Source: Streptomyces sp. NRRL F-5122 (GTDB taxonomy: Bacteria > Actinomycetota > Actinomycetes > Streptomycetales > Streptomycetaceae). Taken from it: a DNA stretch of 64,000 nt. Numbering within the stretch: the first letter of the stretch is position 1; every line of letters begins with the position of its first letter. A program made the position numbers and the translations under genes. Below, in pieces: positions 52,952 to 62,398 of the stretch. Location of the stretch: the NCBI RefSeq assembly GCF_001507435.1, contig NZ_LMWH01000059.1, forward strand, positions 107,669-171,668. Direction: 5' to 3'. Under the pieces are notes generated by a model. That model searched no databases and had not been told where the DNA came from. It saw only the letters and a list, made by a program, of their open reading frames with translations.

Positions 52952-53489
52952 GAACAGGCCCGAGGGCCCCACGGGAGAGCGGCGGACCGGTGAGAGGGAG
53001 CCCGTCGCGAAGGACGCCGTGCAGGAGCAGCGGCCGGACGACACCGAGCCCGTCGTGACGGACGCCGTCAGCGCGCCCGACGCCGAGGGCAGGCCGCGGC
53101 GCGCGACCAGGCGGTTCCCCCGGGTCACCCGGGACACCGCGCGGCCCGAGGGCGGCGGCAGGGCCGCGCCCGGCGACGCACCCGCGCCCGCCCGGCAGTG
53201 GCCGATCCTGGTCGTGCTGTCCGCCGTCGGACTCGGGCTTCTGCTGACCGCGCTGGACGTGTTCCGTCTCGGCACGATCCTGATCGGCGTGGCGCTGCTC
53301 GGCGGCGCCGCGATGCGCTGGGCGCTGCCCGACGTGGGCATGCTCGCGGTGCGCTCCCGCTTCACGGACATGGTCACGTACGGCGTCCTCGGTCTGGCGA
53401 TCGTGCTGCTCGCGCTGATGGCGCAGCCGAGGCCGTGGCTGGAGATACCGTTCCTCGACGACACCCTGCACTTCACGGTCCGCACCTGA
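52941..53489 (+). CDS. DUF3017 membrane protein, coupled to folD
   Basis: A 182-residue protein. The first 85 residues are charged and disordered (Glu/Arg/Pro). Three membrane helices follow (about 90-108, 111-130 and 145-163). [20 protein letters not shown] is the DUF3017 block that sits beside folD in many actinobacteria. The GTG at 52941 lies inside the end of folD (11-base overlap), after CGGAGCG. The function is unknown; constant linkage to folD suggests a tie to folate or envelope physiology. It ends at a 24-base-pair hairpin. Confidence 0.85.
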   Translation: MSAENRPEGPTGERRTGEREPVAKDAVQEQRPDDTEPVVTDAVSAPDAEGRPRRATRRFPRVTRDTARPEGGGRAAPGDAPAPARQWPILVVLSAVGLGLLLTALDVFRLGTILIGVALLGGAAMRWALPDVGMLAVRSRFTDMVTYGVLGLAIVLLALMAQPRPWLEIPFLDDTLHFTVRT

Positions 53490-53507
53490 CGGCGTCCGGG
53501 GACGCGA

Positions 53508-53559
53508 CACGACGGCGGCGGGCGGACCCTCACCGGAGGGTCCGCCCGCCGCCGTCGTG
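53508..53559 (+). terminator. Very long perfect terminator stem after DUF3017 gene
   Basis: Arms 53508-53531 and 53536-53559 are perfect complements over 24 bases with a four-base ACCG loop, 19 bases after the stop codon. Confidence 0.92.
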
Positions 53560-53591
53560 GGCGCCCTCGGCCGTCCGGCCGGAAAGCAGGG

Positions 53592-53629
53592 GCGCGCCCG
53601 GCCTCTCCCCCGTGGGAGGCCGGGCGCGC
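53592..53629. repeat. Second GC-rich hairpin downstream of DUF3017 gene
   Basis: GCGCGCCCGGCCTC (53592-53605) pairs exactly with 53616-53629 around a ten-base loop. It may be a back-up terminator, or end a transcript coming from the right. Confidence 0.7.
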
Positions 53630-54395
53630 GGGGCGGCGGGCCGCCCGGGAAACACCCTCATGTACTCGCTCGGGGTGTTCAACACCCGACAGTCCGCCGT
53701 GGCACGGAAGTGACCATTCCGCTACGGTGTCCGCCCGTCGCAACGGATCCGATGCGGCCCCGACGCCGTGCGTCGGACCGAACAGGCTCGCGGGCGGGGC
53801 GATGCGGAGGGGCGTGCGACGGGTGCCCGGCAGTCCCCTGCCGGACGATCTGCGGCTTGGGGTGCGGCAGTTCGTCGAGCACTGCGGCTCCTGAAGGACC
53901 GGACGGGCTCGGACCGCTCGCCGCCCGGCCGGACCGGGCGCCCGAGCCACACGCCGTGGGACACCGTGCCCCGACTGCCGCGCCCCGCACCCCGCCGGCG
54001 CCGCTCACCGCCAGGCGCCGTCACGCTCGGGGGAACCGTGGTCCCCCTGCGCCTGATGAGGTCACCGCTGTGTGCCCGTTGTGTCGATGTGTTGACAAGT
54101 TCGGGGATGGCGGACGAATCACAGACGGACCGTGGCTAACGTGTCCAACCGGGACGGTCCGGGGCGTCCCGCGCGGTGAACCGGGGGTCCGTTCGAACGG
54201 GCGGTGGGACACTGGGCCGCGGACCGACGGGTGTGCGACGGTGCATGCCTGCGACCGGATGCTCCCGTGCGCCCCCACTTCGGGTGGCGGGATCACGGCC
54301 GGGAGCCTCCCCATGGGCAGCGGGGAGGGGGGACTCGACAGCGCACGGCACGCAAGGGGAACGTCAGCAGGTACCGGGGGAAAGAGGGGGAAGCA

Positions 54396-55553
54396 ATGCC
54401 TCGTTGGAAGGCCCTGCCCGATGAACTCGACCCGCAGGTCGGTGAGTTCGCGGGACAGCTGCGGCGGCTCGTGGACCGCAGCGGGCTGAGCGTTTCCGCC
54501 GTGGCCGACCGCACGGGCTACAGCAAGACGTCCTGGGACCGTTACCTCAACGGCAGATTGCTCGCACCCAAGGGCGCGGTCATCGCCCTGGCCGAGGTGA
54601 CCGGCACCAATCCCGTGCATCTGACCACCGTGTGGGAGCTGGCCGAACGCGCCTGGAGCCGCTCGGAGATGCGCCACGACATGACCATGGAGGCCATCCG
54701 GATCTCCCAGGCGCGTGCCGCGCTCGGGGAGTTCGGGCCGCCTCCCGGCACCGGGGGCCGCGGTGCCACGGCGACATCGGGTGTCGCGGGACCCGCCGGT
54801 GTGGCGCCGGTGGTGCCGTCGCAGCCGACGTCCGCCACGGCACCGGACGCCGACGGCGCCGTGGGAGCGCCGCGGGGCGGGTCCTCCGGCGAGGGCTCCC
54901 GGGAGCGGTCGCAGAACGGGCGGGCCGCCCGCGCGCCCGAGCCACCGGTGACGTCCGCGGAGGGATCCGCGGGGGCATCCGCGGCTCAACGGCAGGCGAC
55001 GGCCGGCGGCCCGCCGGACGAGGGCCGGCCGTCGGGCCGTGACACGTCCGACGGGGCGCGCCGCAGGCGGCCGTTGCTGATGTTCCTCGCGGGTGTGGTC
55101 GGGGCGCTCGCCGTGATCGCGGTGGCGTTCTTCCTGACCGGCGGCGACGGCACGAAGGCGGCGGGCGCGCCCAGGCCGTCCGCCACGGCGCCGAGTCCCG
55201 CGCCCGACCTGCCGGCCGGTGTCAAGTGCGCCGGTGCGGGCTGCACCGGCAAGGACCCGGAGAACATGGGCTGCGGCGGCACGCTGGCGAAGACCTCCAC
55301 CAGCGTCACCGTCGGCACGACCCTCGTCGAGGTCCGCTACAGCAAGACCTGCGGGGCCGCTTGGGCCCGTGTCACCCGGGCGGCGCAGGGCGACACGGTC
55401 ACGGTGTCGGCGGCCGGGGCCGCCCGGCAGACCGGCTCGGTGGCCGCCGCCGGGGACACGGACGCCTACACCCCGATGGTGTCGGTGGCGGACGGGGTCG
55501 CGGCCAAGGCGTGCGTGACGCTCACGTCGGGGCAGGAGGGGTGCACGAAGTAG
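54396..55553 (+). CDS. XRE-HTH membrane protein with extracellular DUF2690 domain
   Basis: A 385-residue protein. A cytosolic HTH (about 12-70) has LRRLVDRSGLSVSAVADRTGYSKTSWDRYLNG. A long Pro/Ala/Gly linker and a membrane segment (about 227-248) follow. The extracellular DUF2690 domain (about 275-385) has four or five cysteines and CTGKDPENMGCGG followed by LVEVRYSKTCGAAWARV. The ATG at 54396 follows AAAGAGGGGG. It looks like a one-component membrane regulator that could pass an outside signal to DNA. The target is unknown; mdh lies downstream but behind a terminator. Confidence 0.88.
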   Translation: MPRWKALPDELDPQVGEFAGQLRRLVDRSGLSVSAVADRTGYSKTSWDRYLNGRLLAPKGAVIALAEVTGTNPVHLTTVWELAERAWSRSEMRHDMTMEAIRISQARAALGEFGPPPGTGGRGATATSGVAGPAGVAPVVPSQPTSATAPDADGAVGAPRGGSSGEGSRERSQNGRAARAPEPPVTSAEGSAGASAAQRQATAGGPPDEGRPSGRDTSDGARRRRPLLMFLAGVVGALAVIAVAFFLTGGDGTKAAGAPRPSATAPSPAPDLPAGVKCAGAGCTGKDPENMGCGGTLAKTSTSVTVGTTLVEVRYSKTCGAAWARVTRAAQGDTVTVSAAGAARQTGSVAAAGDTDAYTPMVSVADGVAAKACVTLTSGQEGCTK

Positions 55554-55579
55554 GGCGCTGCCCGCGGGGGTGGCCACCA

Positions 55580-55618
55580 GGTGCGGGGCGCGCGGGATCC
55601 TGCCGCGCGCCCCGCACC
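55580..55618 (+). terminator. Terminator after the DUF2690 gene
   Basis: GGTGCGGGGCGCGCGG (55580-55595) pairs perfectly with 55603-55618 around a seven-base loop. Confidence 0.85.
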
Positions 55619-55835
55619 GAAAAACAATCGCCGTACGGCATGCATGACCCCCGCGTCGCGGGGCAGGCGGAACGTACCCCCACGGGAGTCCGGCAGTCCG
55701 GGAGGCCCCCATACCCCTTCCGGCTGACGCCCCGCACGGCGGCCGCCTCGCGTCCCCCTCTCCCGGCACGCGGCGGCCGCCGCGTCTGTGGGGCGGGCCA
55801 CAGGGGCCCGGGCGTACGGGATCCCGGATGCGCGA

Positions 55836-55876
55836 TAGCCTGACGGCTGGATCTCTCTTGACGCCAAGATATCGAT
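55836..55876 (+). promoter_or_regulatory. mdh promoter -10 box and overlapping palindrome
   Basis: TAGCCT at 55836-55841 fits TANNNT and would start transcription near 55848. Immediately downstream, TCTTG-N4-CAAGA (55856-55869) is a perfect inverted repeat ending in a TATC extension, at a position that would block elongation or open-complex formation if bound. Alternatively TTGACG (55858-55863) inside it serves as a -35 for a second start. From 55877 to mdh nothing else is recognised but GGAGAA before the ATG. Confidence 0.5.
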
Positions 55877-55891
55877 CGTCTGTACCCGTGA

Positions 55892-56977
<1,086 letters not shown>

Positions 56978-56999
56978 TCCCCGGGCCTTCGGTCCGCAC

Positions 57000-57033
57000 A
57001 GGCCCCGTTCCGGTCGCGTCCGGAACGGGGCCT
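57000..57033. terminator. Terminator after mdh
   Basis: AGGCCCCGTTCCGG (57000-57013) is an exact inverted copy of 57020-57033 with a six-base loop, 22 bases past the mdh stop. Confidence 0.9.
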
Positions 57034-57083
57034 GCGGCTGCGGCTGTGCGGACACCGCTGCGAACCGTCCCCGGGTGCCGCGG

Positions 57084-57983
57084 TCAGCGAACGGCCCCGT
57101 CCGTCAGCCGCTTCTCGAACCAGTGGGCCGCGTACACGTTGTCGTCGTAGCGCGGGATCTGTGTGTACCCGCAGGCCCGGTACATGGCCTGAGCCTCCGT
57201 CAGGACGGCATGCGTGTCCAGGCGCACCAGGCCGAGGCCGTGTTCGACCGCCTGTCGCTCCAGGCCGTCGAGCAGACGGCGCGCGAGGCCCAGGCGGCGG
57301 GCCTCCGGGTGGACCCACACATGGCGGATCTCGCCGACGCCGGGCTCCAGGGTCCGCAGCGCCCCGCACCCGACGGGCCGGTTCTCCTCGTAGGCGACCA
57401 GGAAGGCGCCGGCGTCCCCGGACACCTCTTCCGGACGGACCAGGGCGGTGGGGTCGAAACCCTCGGGAAAGCGGGCGTCGATGTCGGCGGCGTAGGCGTC
57501 GAGGCAGGCCCGCGCGTCCGCGGAGGCGCCGTGGACACGTTCGATCACGATGCCGGCGAGACGCAGCAGGCGCCGTGCGGTGCCGAGCGCGGCGGTCAGT
57601 TCGCCGCGCTGGTCCTCGCTGAGATCGCGCAGCAGGCGCTCGGCCAGGGCGTCGGCGCGGCGGTTCTGCTCCCCGACCTCGTCGCGTCCGGCGGGCGTCA
57701 GTTCCGCGAGCCGCAGCCGGCTGTCCTCGTGATGGACGCTCGTCCGCACCAGCCCCTGGGCCTCCAGCGCCCGTGTCATCCGGCTGAGATACCCGGCGTC
57801 AAGACCGAGCCGCACGCGCAGCTCGCGCAGTGAGGCGCCGTCCCCGATCTCGTACAGCAGCCGGGCCTGGCCCAGCGGCCGGTCCTGCCCCAGGTAGTGG
57901 TCGTCGAGAACGCCGATCCGACGGGTGAGGTAGCGGTTGAACCGGCGGAAGGCCGTCACATGCTCGGTGGACACTGGCTCCAT
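57084..57983 (-). CDS. MarR-type regulator fused to GNAT acetyltransferase
   Basis: A 299-residue fusion. Residues 1-145 are a MarR winged helix (GASLRELRVRLGLDAGYLSRMTRALEAQGLV, then DSRLRLAELTPAG in the wing). Residues 150-295 are a GNAT domain with GEIRHVWVHPEARRLGLARRLLDGLE, whose RRLGLARRLL is the acetyl-CoA loop. Such MarR-GNAT fusions are common in actinobacteria. The ATG at 57983 abuts a perfect palindrome, so self-repression is likely. The acetylation substrate is unknown. Confidence 0.92.
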   Translation of the reverse strand: MEPVSTEHVTAFRRFNRYLTRRIGVLDDHYLGQDRPLGQARLLYEIGDGASLRELRVRLGLDAGYLSRMTRALEAQGLVRTSVHHEDSRLRLAELTPAGRDEVGEQNRRADALAERLLRDLSEDQRGELTAALGTARRLLRLAGIVIERVHGASADARACLDAYAADIDARFPEGFDPTALVRPEEVSGDAGAFLVAYEENRPVGCGALRTLEPGVGEIRHVWVHPEARRLGLARRLLDGLERQAVEHGLGLVRLDTHAVLTEAQAMYRACGYTQIPRYDDNVYAAHWFEKRLTDGAVR

Positions 57984-58009
57984 GTTCCTTTGACCTTAGT
58001 CAAAGGAAC
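57984..58009. promoter_or_regulatory. Autoregulatory operator palindrome of the MarR-GNAT gene
   Basis: GTTCCTTTGAC (57984-57994) and GTCAAAGGAAC (57999-58009) are exact inverted copies separated by CTTA. The palindrome abuts the start codon of the gene on the minus strand, the usual site for MarR self-repression. Confidence 0.75.
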
Positions 58010-58174
58010 TGCGGGCGTCCATGGACGTGGCCGGTCACCCGCCGCAGTCGTCACCCGTCACGGGCGTGAACCTTCCGCTTTCCCGGACACGGATGCCCCC
58101 CTATGCTGATGGTTCATCAACTTGCATGTGACCCACGTCTCTTGAGGGTCGGGGTCCGTCATCGGGGGAGTGGC

Positions 58175-59917
58175 GTGAGCACCGCCTACGTGCCGCAGCA
58201 ACCACAGCCGACGCAGTTCGGTGCACCACCGGCACAGCCGCCGAGCCCACCGCACGCCAGTGAGGCCACGCGACTGCTGTGCGCGGGTGTCCACCTGGAT
58301 TCCGTCTACCGGGACCGGGTCATCGAGGAACTGCACCTCAACGAACAGCGGATCGTGGCGCCCTCGCTCGGCTTCGACGCGGCGCGGGTGCTCGCCCACG
58401 CCCTGCGGGCCCGGCGCCTGGAACTCGCGTGGGCGGGGGCGGTCATCGGCCTGTGGCTGGTGGGTTCCGCGCTCTCCGGCGGTCTGCTGCTCGGCTTCCT
58501 CGTGCCCAGCCTGATGCTGGCGATCGCGTCCTGGATCAGGGGCCGGGCGGGGGACCCTCCGCTGTACCGGCGGGTGCCGGCCTTCTTCCTGCGCTGGTGG
58601 GGTCGCCTCACCTTCGCCGGGTACCTCGTCATCACGGTCCTGGCCGCGTTCGCCGGCTCGGACGACGGCTCGTCGTACGAGTCGTCCTACGACCCTTACG
58701 GCGGCTCCTCCGGCATGCCGAGCCTCTCCGACCTGGTGCTGCCGAGCGAGAGCGTCAAGCCCTGGCAGGCGTGGTTCGCCCTCGGCGTTCTCGCGCTCGT
58801 CGCCCTGTGCATCGCCGGGCAACGCCGTCAGTTCGCCCGCGTCATGGCCGCCGAGCTGTCCTCGCAGCGCTTTCCGGACGCCGCGGGCGACCCCGCGGAG
58901 CAGGAGCAGGGGGCGCGCCTGCAGCGGGTGCGGCAGCGCATCCGGCTCGAACAGCACGCGCCGCTGGTCATGTATCACGAGGCCCGGCCGTTCTGCGGCG
59001 CGGGCACGGCCTTCGACACCTGGGTCCTCGCCGTCGAGCTCGTGCCCGACCCGTTGAAGAAGCAGCAGCCGCTCAGCAACCGGGCCGTGCTGGAGAAGGT
59101 CCGCCCGTTGCTCGCCCAGTTGCGTGTGCCCGCCGAGTACGCCGGGCCCGGCGTCCGCGACCGGCTGCGCCAGCTGGAGATCGACGAGTGCGTGTTCCTG
59201 CCCGCCGAGGGACTGCTCCGCCGCGAGGACGCCCCCTACCACCCGCAGGCGTTCGAGGAGCACCGGGCGCGCGCGGTCGAGGAGGGAGGCGAGAAACGGC
59301 GGCACTTCCTGCGCATCCGGGTCGGCGGATGGGAGGAGGAGCTGGTCGTCACCGTGTTCGTGCGCGTCCACACCCAGGGCCGCATGCTCATGCTGGAGAT
59401 CGCCCCGCATGTGCTCGGCCCCGTGCGCGAGGACTTCAAGGACGCCGACCGAACGGCCCACCGCTTCCGTCACAACAACCCGCTCGGGCGGGCCGCCTGG
59501 GCGCTCGCCCGAGTGCCGGGCTCCCCGGCGCGCGCCCTGATCACGCTCGGCAGGACCGTGGTGTACGGATGGCGGCTGCTGACCGGCGGCTACGCGAACG
59601 CACTGCCCGACGGTCCGGCCCTGTCGGTACGCGAGCTGGGCTCGACGCCCGACCGGTCGCTCTTCCAGGACATGGACGTCGACCGCTATCTCAAGAGTGT
59701 CCAGGACCGTGTCGCCCACGGAGTTCGGGCGGCACTGGCCGATTCCGGTTACCGAACCGGCGAGTTCGTGCAGCGCATCGTGAACATCAGCAACGGCGGC
59801 GTTCACATCGGCCGGGTGGACGGCAGCACCTTCGCGGTCGGTGAGCACGCCAGCGCCTCCGCCACGACCGGCGGCCCCGCGCCGCAGAAGGGACCCGAGA
59901 CCGATGGCCACGGATGA
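58175..59917 (+). CDS. Membrane protein with C-terminal amyloid-signalling-like motif
   Basis: A 580-residue protein of no known family. A Pro/Gln-rich start (1-35) leads to a short helical region, membrane helices (about 85-125 as two, 145-162 and 199-217), and then about 320 soluble residues. The tail (residues 543-561) reads GVHIGRVDGSTFAVGEHASA. The same pattern recurs at the N-terminus of the next, overlapping gene. The GTG at 58175 follows GGGGGAG. It is first in a three-gene operon. A signal relay, with the membrane part as sensor and the motif as contact, is inferred; no enzyme motif is seen. Confidence 0.75.
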   Translation: MSTAYVPQQPQPTQFGAPPAQPPSPPHASEATRLLCAGVHLDSVYRDRVIEELHLNEQRIVAPSLGFDAARVLAHALRARRLELAWAGAVIGLWLVGSALSGGLLLGFLVPSLMLAIASWIRGRAGDPPLYRRVPAFFLRWWGRLTFAGYLVITVLAAFAGSDDGSSYESSYDPYGGSSGMPSLSDLVLPSESVKPWQAWFALGVLALVALCIAGQRRQFARVMAAELSSQRFPDAAGDPAEQEQGARLQRVRQRIRLEQHAPLVMYHEARPFCGAGTAFDTWVLAVELVPDPLKKQQPLSNRAVLEKVRPLLAQLRVPAEYAGPGVRDRLRQLEIDECVFLPAEGLLRREDAPYHPQAFEEHRARAVEEGGEKRRHFLRIRVGGWEEELVVTVFVRVHTQGRMLMLEIAPHVLGPVREDFKDADRTAHRFRHNNPLGRAAWALARVPGSPARALITLGRTVVYGWRLLTGGYANALPDGPALSVRELGSTPDRSLFQDMDVDRYLKSVQDRVAHGVRAALADSGYRTGEFVQRIVNISNGGVHIGRVDGSTFAVGEHASASATTGGPAPQKGPETDGHG

Positions 59918-60257
59918 GCCGAACGTCAGCATCGGAGACGTGTCGCACAGCACCTTCGCTGTCGGCAGCCACGCACAGGCCGTCAGCCACCACGGGACGG
60001 CCGGACAGCGTGACGAAGCCACCGAGGAACTGCTGAAGGCGGTGCGCGAGCTGCGCGCCGACCTGACCCGGGTGCGCGGCGACGAGCGGACGGCCGCTCT
60101 CGACTCGGCGCTCGCCCAGACGGAGGACGAGATCACCCGTACGGGCCAGGCAGCCCCCTCGCGCCGCGAGCGGCTGCGGGAGGTGCTCGGCGACTCGCAG
60201 GCACTGCTGAACGTGCTCGCGTCCGCGGGGGCCGTGGCCGGGCTGCTGGGAATGTGA
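59904..60257 (+). CDS. Small protein with N-terminal amyloid-like motif and coiled coil
   Basis: A 117-residue protein. Residues 8-26 (VSIGDVSHSTFAVGSHAQA) match the C-terminal tail of the upstream protein at 13 of 19 positions. A charged heptad region (about 40-75) and a hydrophobic C-terminus (LLNVLASAGAVAGLLGM, possibly membrane-inserting) follow. The ATG at 59904 overlaps the upstream gene by 14 bases, so the two are coupled. Size and layout (motif, coil, hydrophobic tail) suit an effector triggered by its neighbour. The family is unknown to me; DUF5955-like small proteins are a possible match. Confidence 0.75.
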   Translation: MATDEPNVSIGDVSHSTFAVGSHAQAVSHHGTAGQRDEATEELLKAVRELRADLTRVRGDERTAALDSALAQTEDEITRTGQAAPSRRERLREVLGDSQALLNVLASAGAVAGLLGM

Positions 60258-60267
60258 GAGGGAGACG

Positions 60268-61365
60268 ATGAGCGGGGGCCGGCGGTACTGGAACGAGGAC
60301 ACCCAGCGCTGGGAGGACGGTGACGCGGTCCGGAACCCGGCCCCGGCGACGCCGCCGCCACCGGCGCGCCCGCAGCACGCCCCGGATACGGCGACGCCGG
60401 GACCGGTCGCGCCCGATGCGGCGGCCTCGGACGAGGGCCGCGGGACGGGTCCTTCACAGACAGGTCCTTCCGAGGCGGATGTCGCCTGGTGGCAGACGCG
60501 GACACAGGCCGGTGACGGCGGGGTCGTCGAGCCGGTGGCGCCGGACGCGACCGACGGGAGTGGGGCGCAGCCCTTCCCCGAGTGGCCGGCCGACGCGAAC
60601 CGGCCGTACCCGGACTGGCCGCCGCAGCCGCCCGCGCCCGCCGCTCCCGGTGGGCTCAACCGCCGGGTCCTGTGGTCCGTGGTGGTCGGGGCGGCGGTGG
60701 TCGGGGTCGCCGCGAGCCTCGTGCTGAGCCTGGTGATCGGCCCCGCGGACGACAAGGGGGACGAGCGGTCCGCCGCGAGCGCCTCCACGACACCGGGGCC
60801 CACCGGGGCGACGGAGAGCTCCGAGGCACCCTCGCCCACCGACGACCCGGCGTCGCCCTCCATCTCGCCGAGCGCACTCCCGACGGGCTACGCGTCGCGG
60901 GACGACGGCGAGGGCTTCCGGATCGCCGTCCCCGAGGGCTGGACACGCTCGACGGTGAAGTCCACGTACGGCATACGCGTGGTCAACTACCGCAGCGAGG
61001 ACCGCTCCCACCGGCTTCAGGTGTACCAGGTGGCGGAGTCGTCGCCGGACGCGTCGTTCGAGCTGTACCTGTCCGCCGGGATCGCGAAGCCGACCGGATT
61101 CAAGGAGATCTCCCTGCAGAACCTCGACGACGGCGAGTTCACCGGCTCGCGGCTGGAGTACCTGGCCGACACCATCAAGGGCGAACCCGCCGTGGGCACC
61201 TGGCACGTCTACGACGAGCGCTTCGTAGCGGCGGACGGCAACATATACGCCATCGCCGTGTACGGCCCCGACGCGGACGGCCGGGACGACGAACTGCAGT
61301 TGCTCACCACCGCCCTGAACTGGTTCTGCCCGCCCGGAGCCACCTGCGACCCGGCGCCGGCCTGA
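60268..61365 (+). CDS. Single-span membrane protein with kinase-type extracellular sensor domain
   Basis: A 365-residue protein. RRYWNEDTQRWEDGD opens a Pro-rich cytosolic region (to 130), a membrane segment lies at about 134-158, then a Ser/Thr/Pro linker and an extracellular domain (about 205-365) starting DGEGFRIAVPEGWTR. That domain is the same kind as in the three kinases at 1-4258 (for example RFSLAVPEGFTR), but no kinase is attached. The ATG at 60268 follows GAGGGAG, ten bases after the preceding stop, completing a three-gene operon. Confidence 0.8.
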   Translation: MSGGRRYWNEDTQRWEDGDAVRNPAPATPPPPARPQHAPDTATPGPVAPDAAASDEGRGTGPSQTGPSEADVAWWQTRTQAGDGGVVEPVAPDATDGSGAQPFPEWPADANRPYPDWPPQPPAPAAPGGLNRRVLWSVVVGAAVVGVAASLVLSLVIGPADDKGDERSAASASTTPGPTGATESSEAPSPTDDPASPSISPSALPTGYASRDDGEGFRIAVPEGWTRSTVKSTYGIRVVNYRSEDRSHRLQVYQVAESSPDASFELYLSAGIAKPTGFKEISLQNLDDGEFTGSRLEYLADTIKGEPAVGTWHVYDERFVAADGNIYAIAVYGPDADGRDDELQLLTTALNWFCPPGATCDPAPA

Positions 61366-61486
61366 CGCCGTACCCCGGCGCCGGCCGGCCCTCGCCCGGA
61401 CGGGCGAATCCCCCCGCCGCACGGGCGAGGGGACGGGTACGACCGATCCGGTGGGCCGTGTCCGGCCCTCCGGTGATGCGATGGGG

Positions 61487-62260
61487 TCAGGACGCCGGCA
61501 GGTTCGGCACCTGGGAGATGTCCACCGATTCGCTCGCGAGCGGGGTCCGCACCAGGACCAGCTTGTTGTAGTCCGTGAAGGTGAGGGACAGGTCCGTGCC
61601 CGGCCCGGTCTGGGCGGCGCGGAACAGGCGATGCGGCTTGCCCGCCGTGACGTACAGCGTCGAGGTCAGGCCGTTCACCTGGAAGGACAGGGGGACCACC
61701 CGCGTTCCGTCCAGGGTCCTCGCAAGACCGGCCTTCAGTGTGTTCGGCGCCTTGACCATCGCCGACCGCTGGAGCGATTCGAGGTCGCAGGTGCTCGCGA
61801 TGCCGCTGAGAAGGGCGTTGGAGGTGGAGCCGTGGATATAGCGGTCCTCGTACTCCCGGCTCGCGGCGACACCCCGCTCGCCGGGGAGCTCCGCCTTCCA
61901 GAACGTCTGGTCGGGCTTGAGCCACACCTCGGTGCCGCGCTTGATGATCTCGACCGAGCCGCCGTGGCCGCCGAGCGTCATGGTGCCCGCACAGTTGCCG
62001 CGACGGTCCAGCGCGATGTTCATCGCGGTCGGCAGACGCTTGTTGGACGAGGCCGTCCGGCTCCGGTCCACATATCCGAGGCGTACCGATGTTGCCTTCC
62101 GCAGCCCTTCCTGTGCCTGGGCGGCCAACCGCTGCGGGTCCTGGTTGCCACCGGTCCGGGCCGACGAAACGCCGCCCATGCCGGGGGAGAACAACAGACC
62201 CATCGTCGCAGCCGCGGTCGCCGTGCAGGTCGCGATTGTGAAGCCACGGGTCGGGAACAT
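61487..62260 (-). CDS. Secreted protein of unknown function (LppX/LolA-like size)
   Basis: A 257-residue protein. A hydrophobic N-terminus (about 6-34, MFPTRGFTIATCTATAAATM and on) is a likely signal; it holds a cysteine but no clear lipobox. The mature part is beta-rich (MNIALDRRGNCAGTMTLGGHGG, VEIIKRGTEVWLKP, LTSTLYVTAGKPHRLFRA), a pattern reminiscent of LolA/LppX-type half-barrels that bind lipids, but the match is by feel only. Start ATG 62260 is fixed by a perfect GGAGGTGA six bases upstream. The neighbours are on the opposite strand. Confidence 0.7.
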   Translation of the reverse strand: MFPTRGFTIATCTATAAATMGLLFSPGMGGVSSARTGGNQDPQRLAAQAQEGLRKATSVRLGYVDRSRTASSNKRLPTAMNIALDRRGNCAGTMTLGGHGGSVEIIKRGTEVWLKPDQTFWKAELPGERGVAASREYEDRYIHGSTSNALLSGIASTCDLESLQRSAMVKAPNTLKAGLARTLDGTRVVPLSFQVNGLTSTLYVTAGKPHRLFRAAQTGPGTDLSLTFTDYNKLVLVRTPLASESVDISQVPNLPAS

Positions 62261-62398
62261 CGCATCACCTCCATGAGTATCTGCCCGAAAGCGTACTTTT
62301 ATCCCTTTTCGACCGCATTCTCAGTGACGCCTCGCACTTTCCGCCACCGAACGCGCATGCATCGGCGGGTCGGGGGCAGGTGCATCCGGTCTCTGAGG

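Larger units (their letters stand above)
53490..54395. other. 900-base intergenic region between DUF3017 and DUF2690 genes
   Basis: Two hairpins occupy 53508-53629. GGGTGTT and AACACCC (53673-53687) form a tight palindrome. TTGACA at 54092-54097 is a perfect -35 hexamer but has no matching -10. Open frames such as 53768-54139 are Arg/Pro-rich with no ribosome site and are not believed. Otherwise I see nothing. Confidence 0.55.

Noticed and set aside
54092..54120. TTGACA as promoter for the DUF2690 gene
   Set aside because: No -10 box at 16-18 bases, and the gene starts 300 bases away.
53768..54139. 123-residue open frame between DUF3017 and DUF2690 genes
   Set aside because: Arg/Pro/Ser-rich, no ribosome site and no resemblance to any family.
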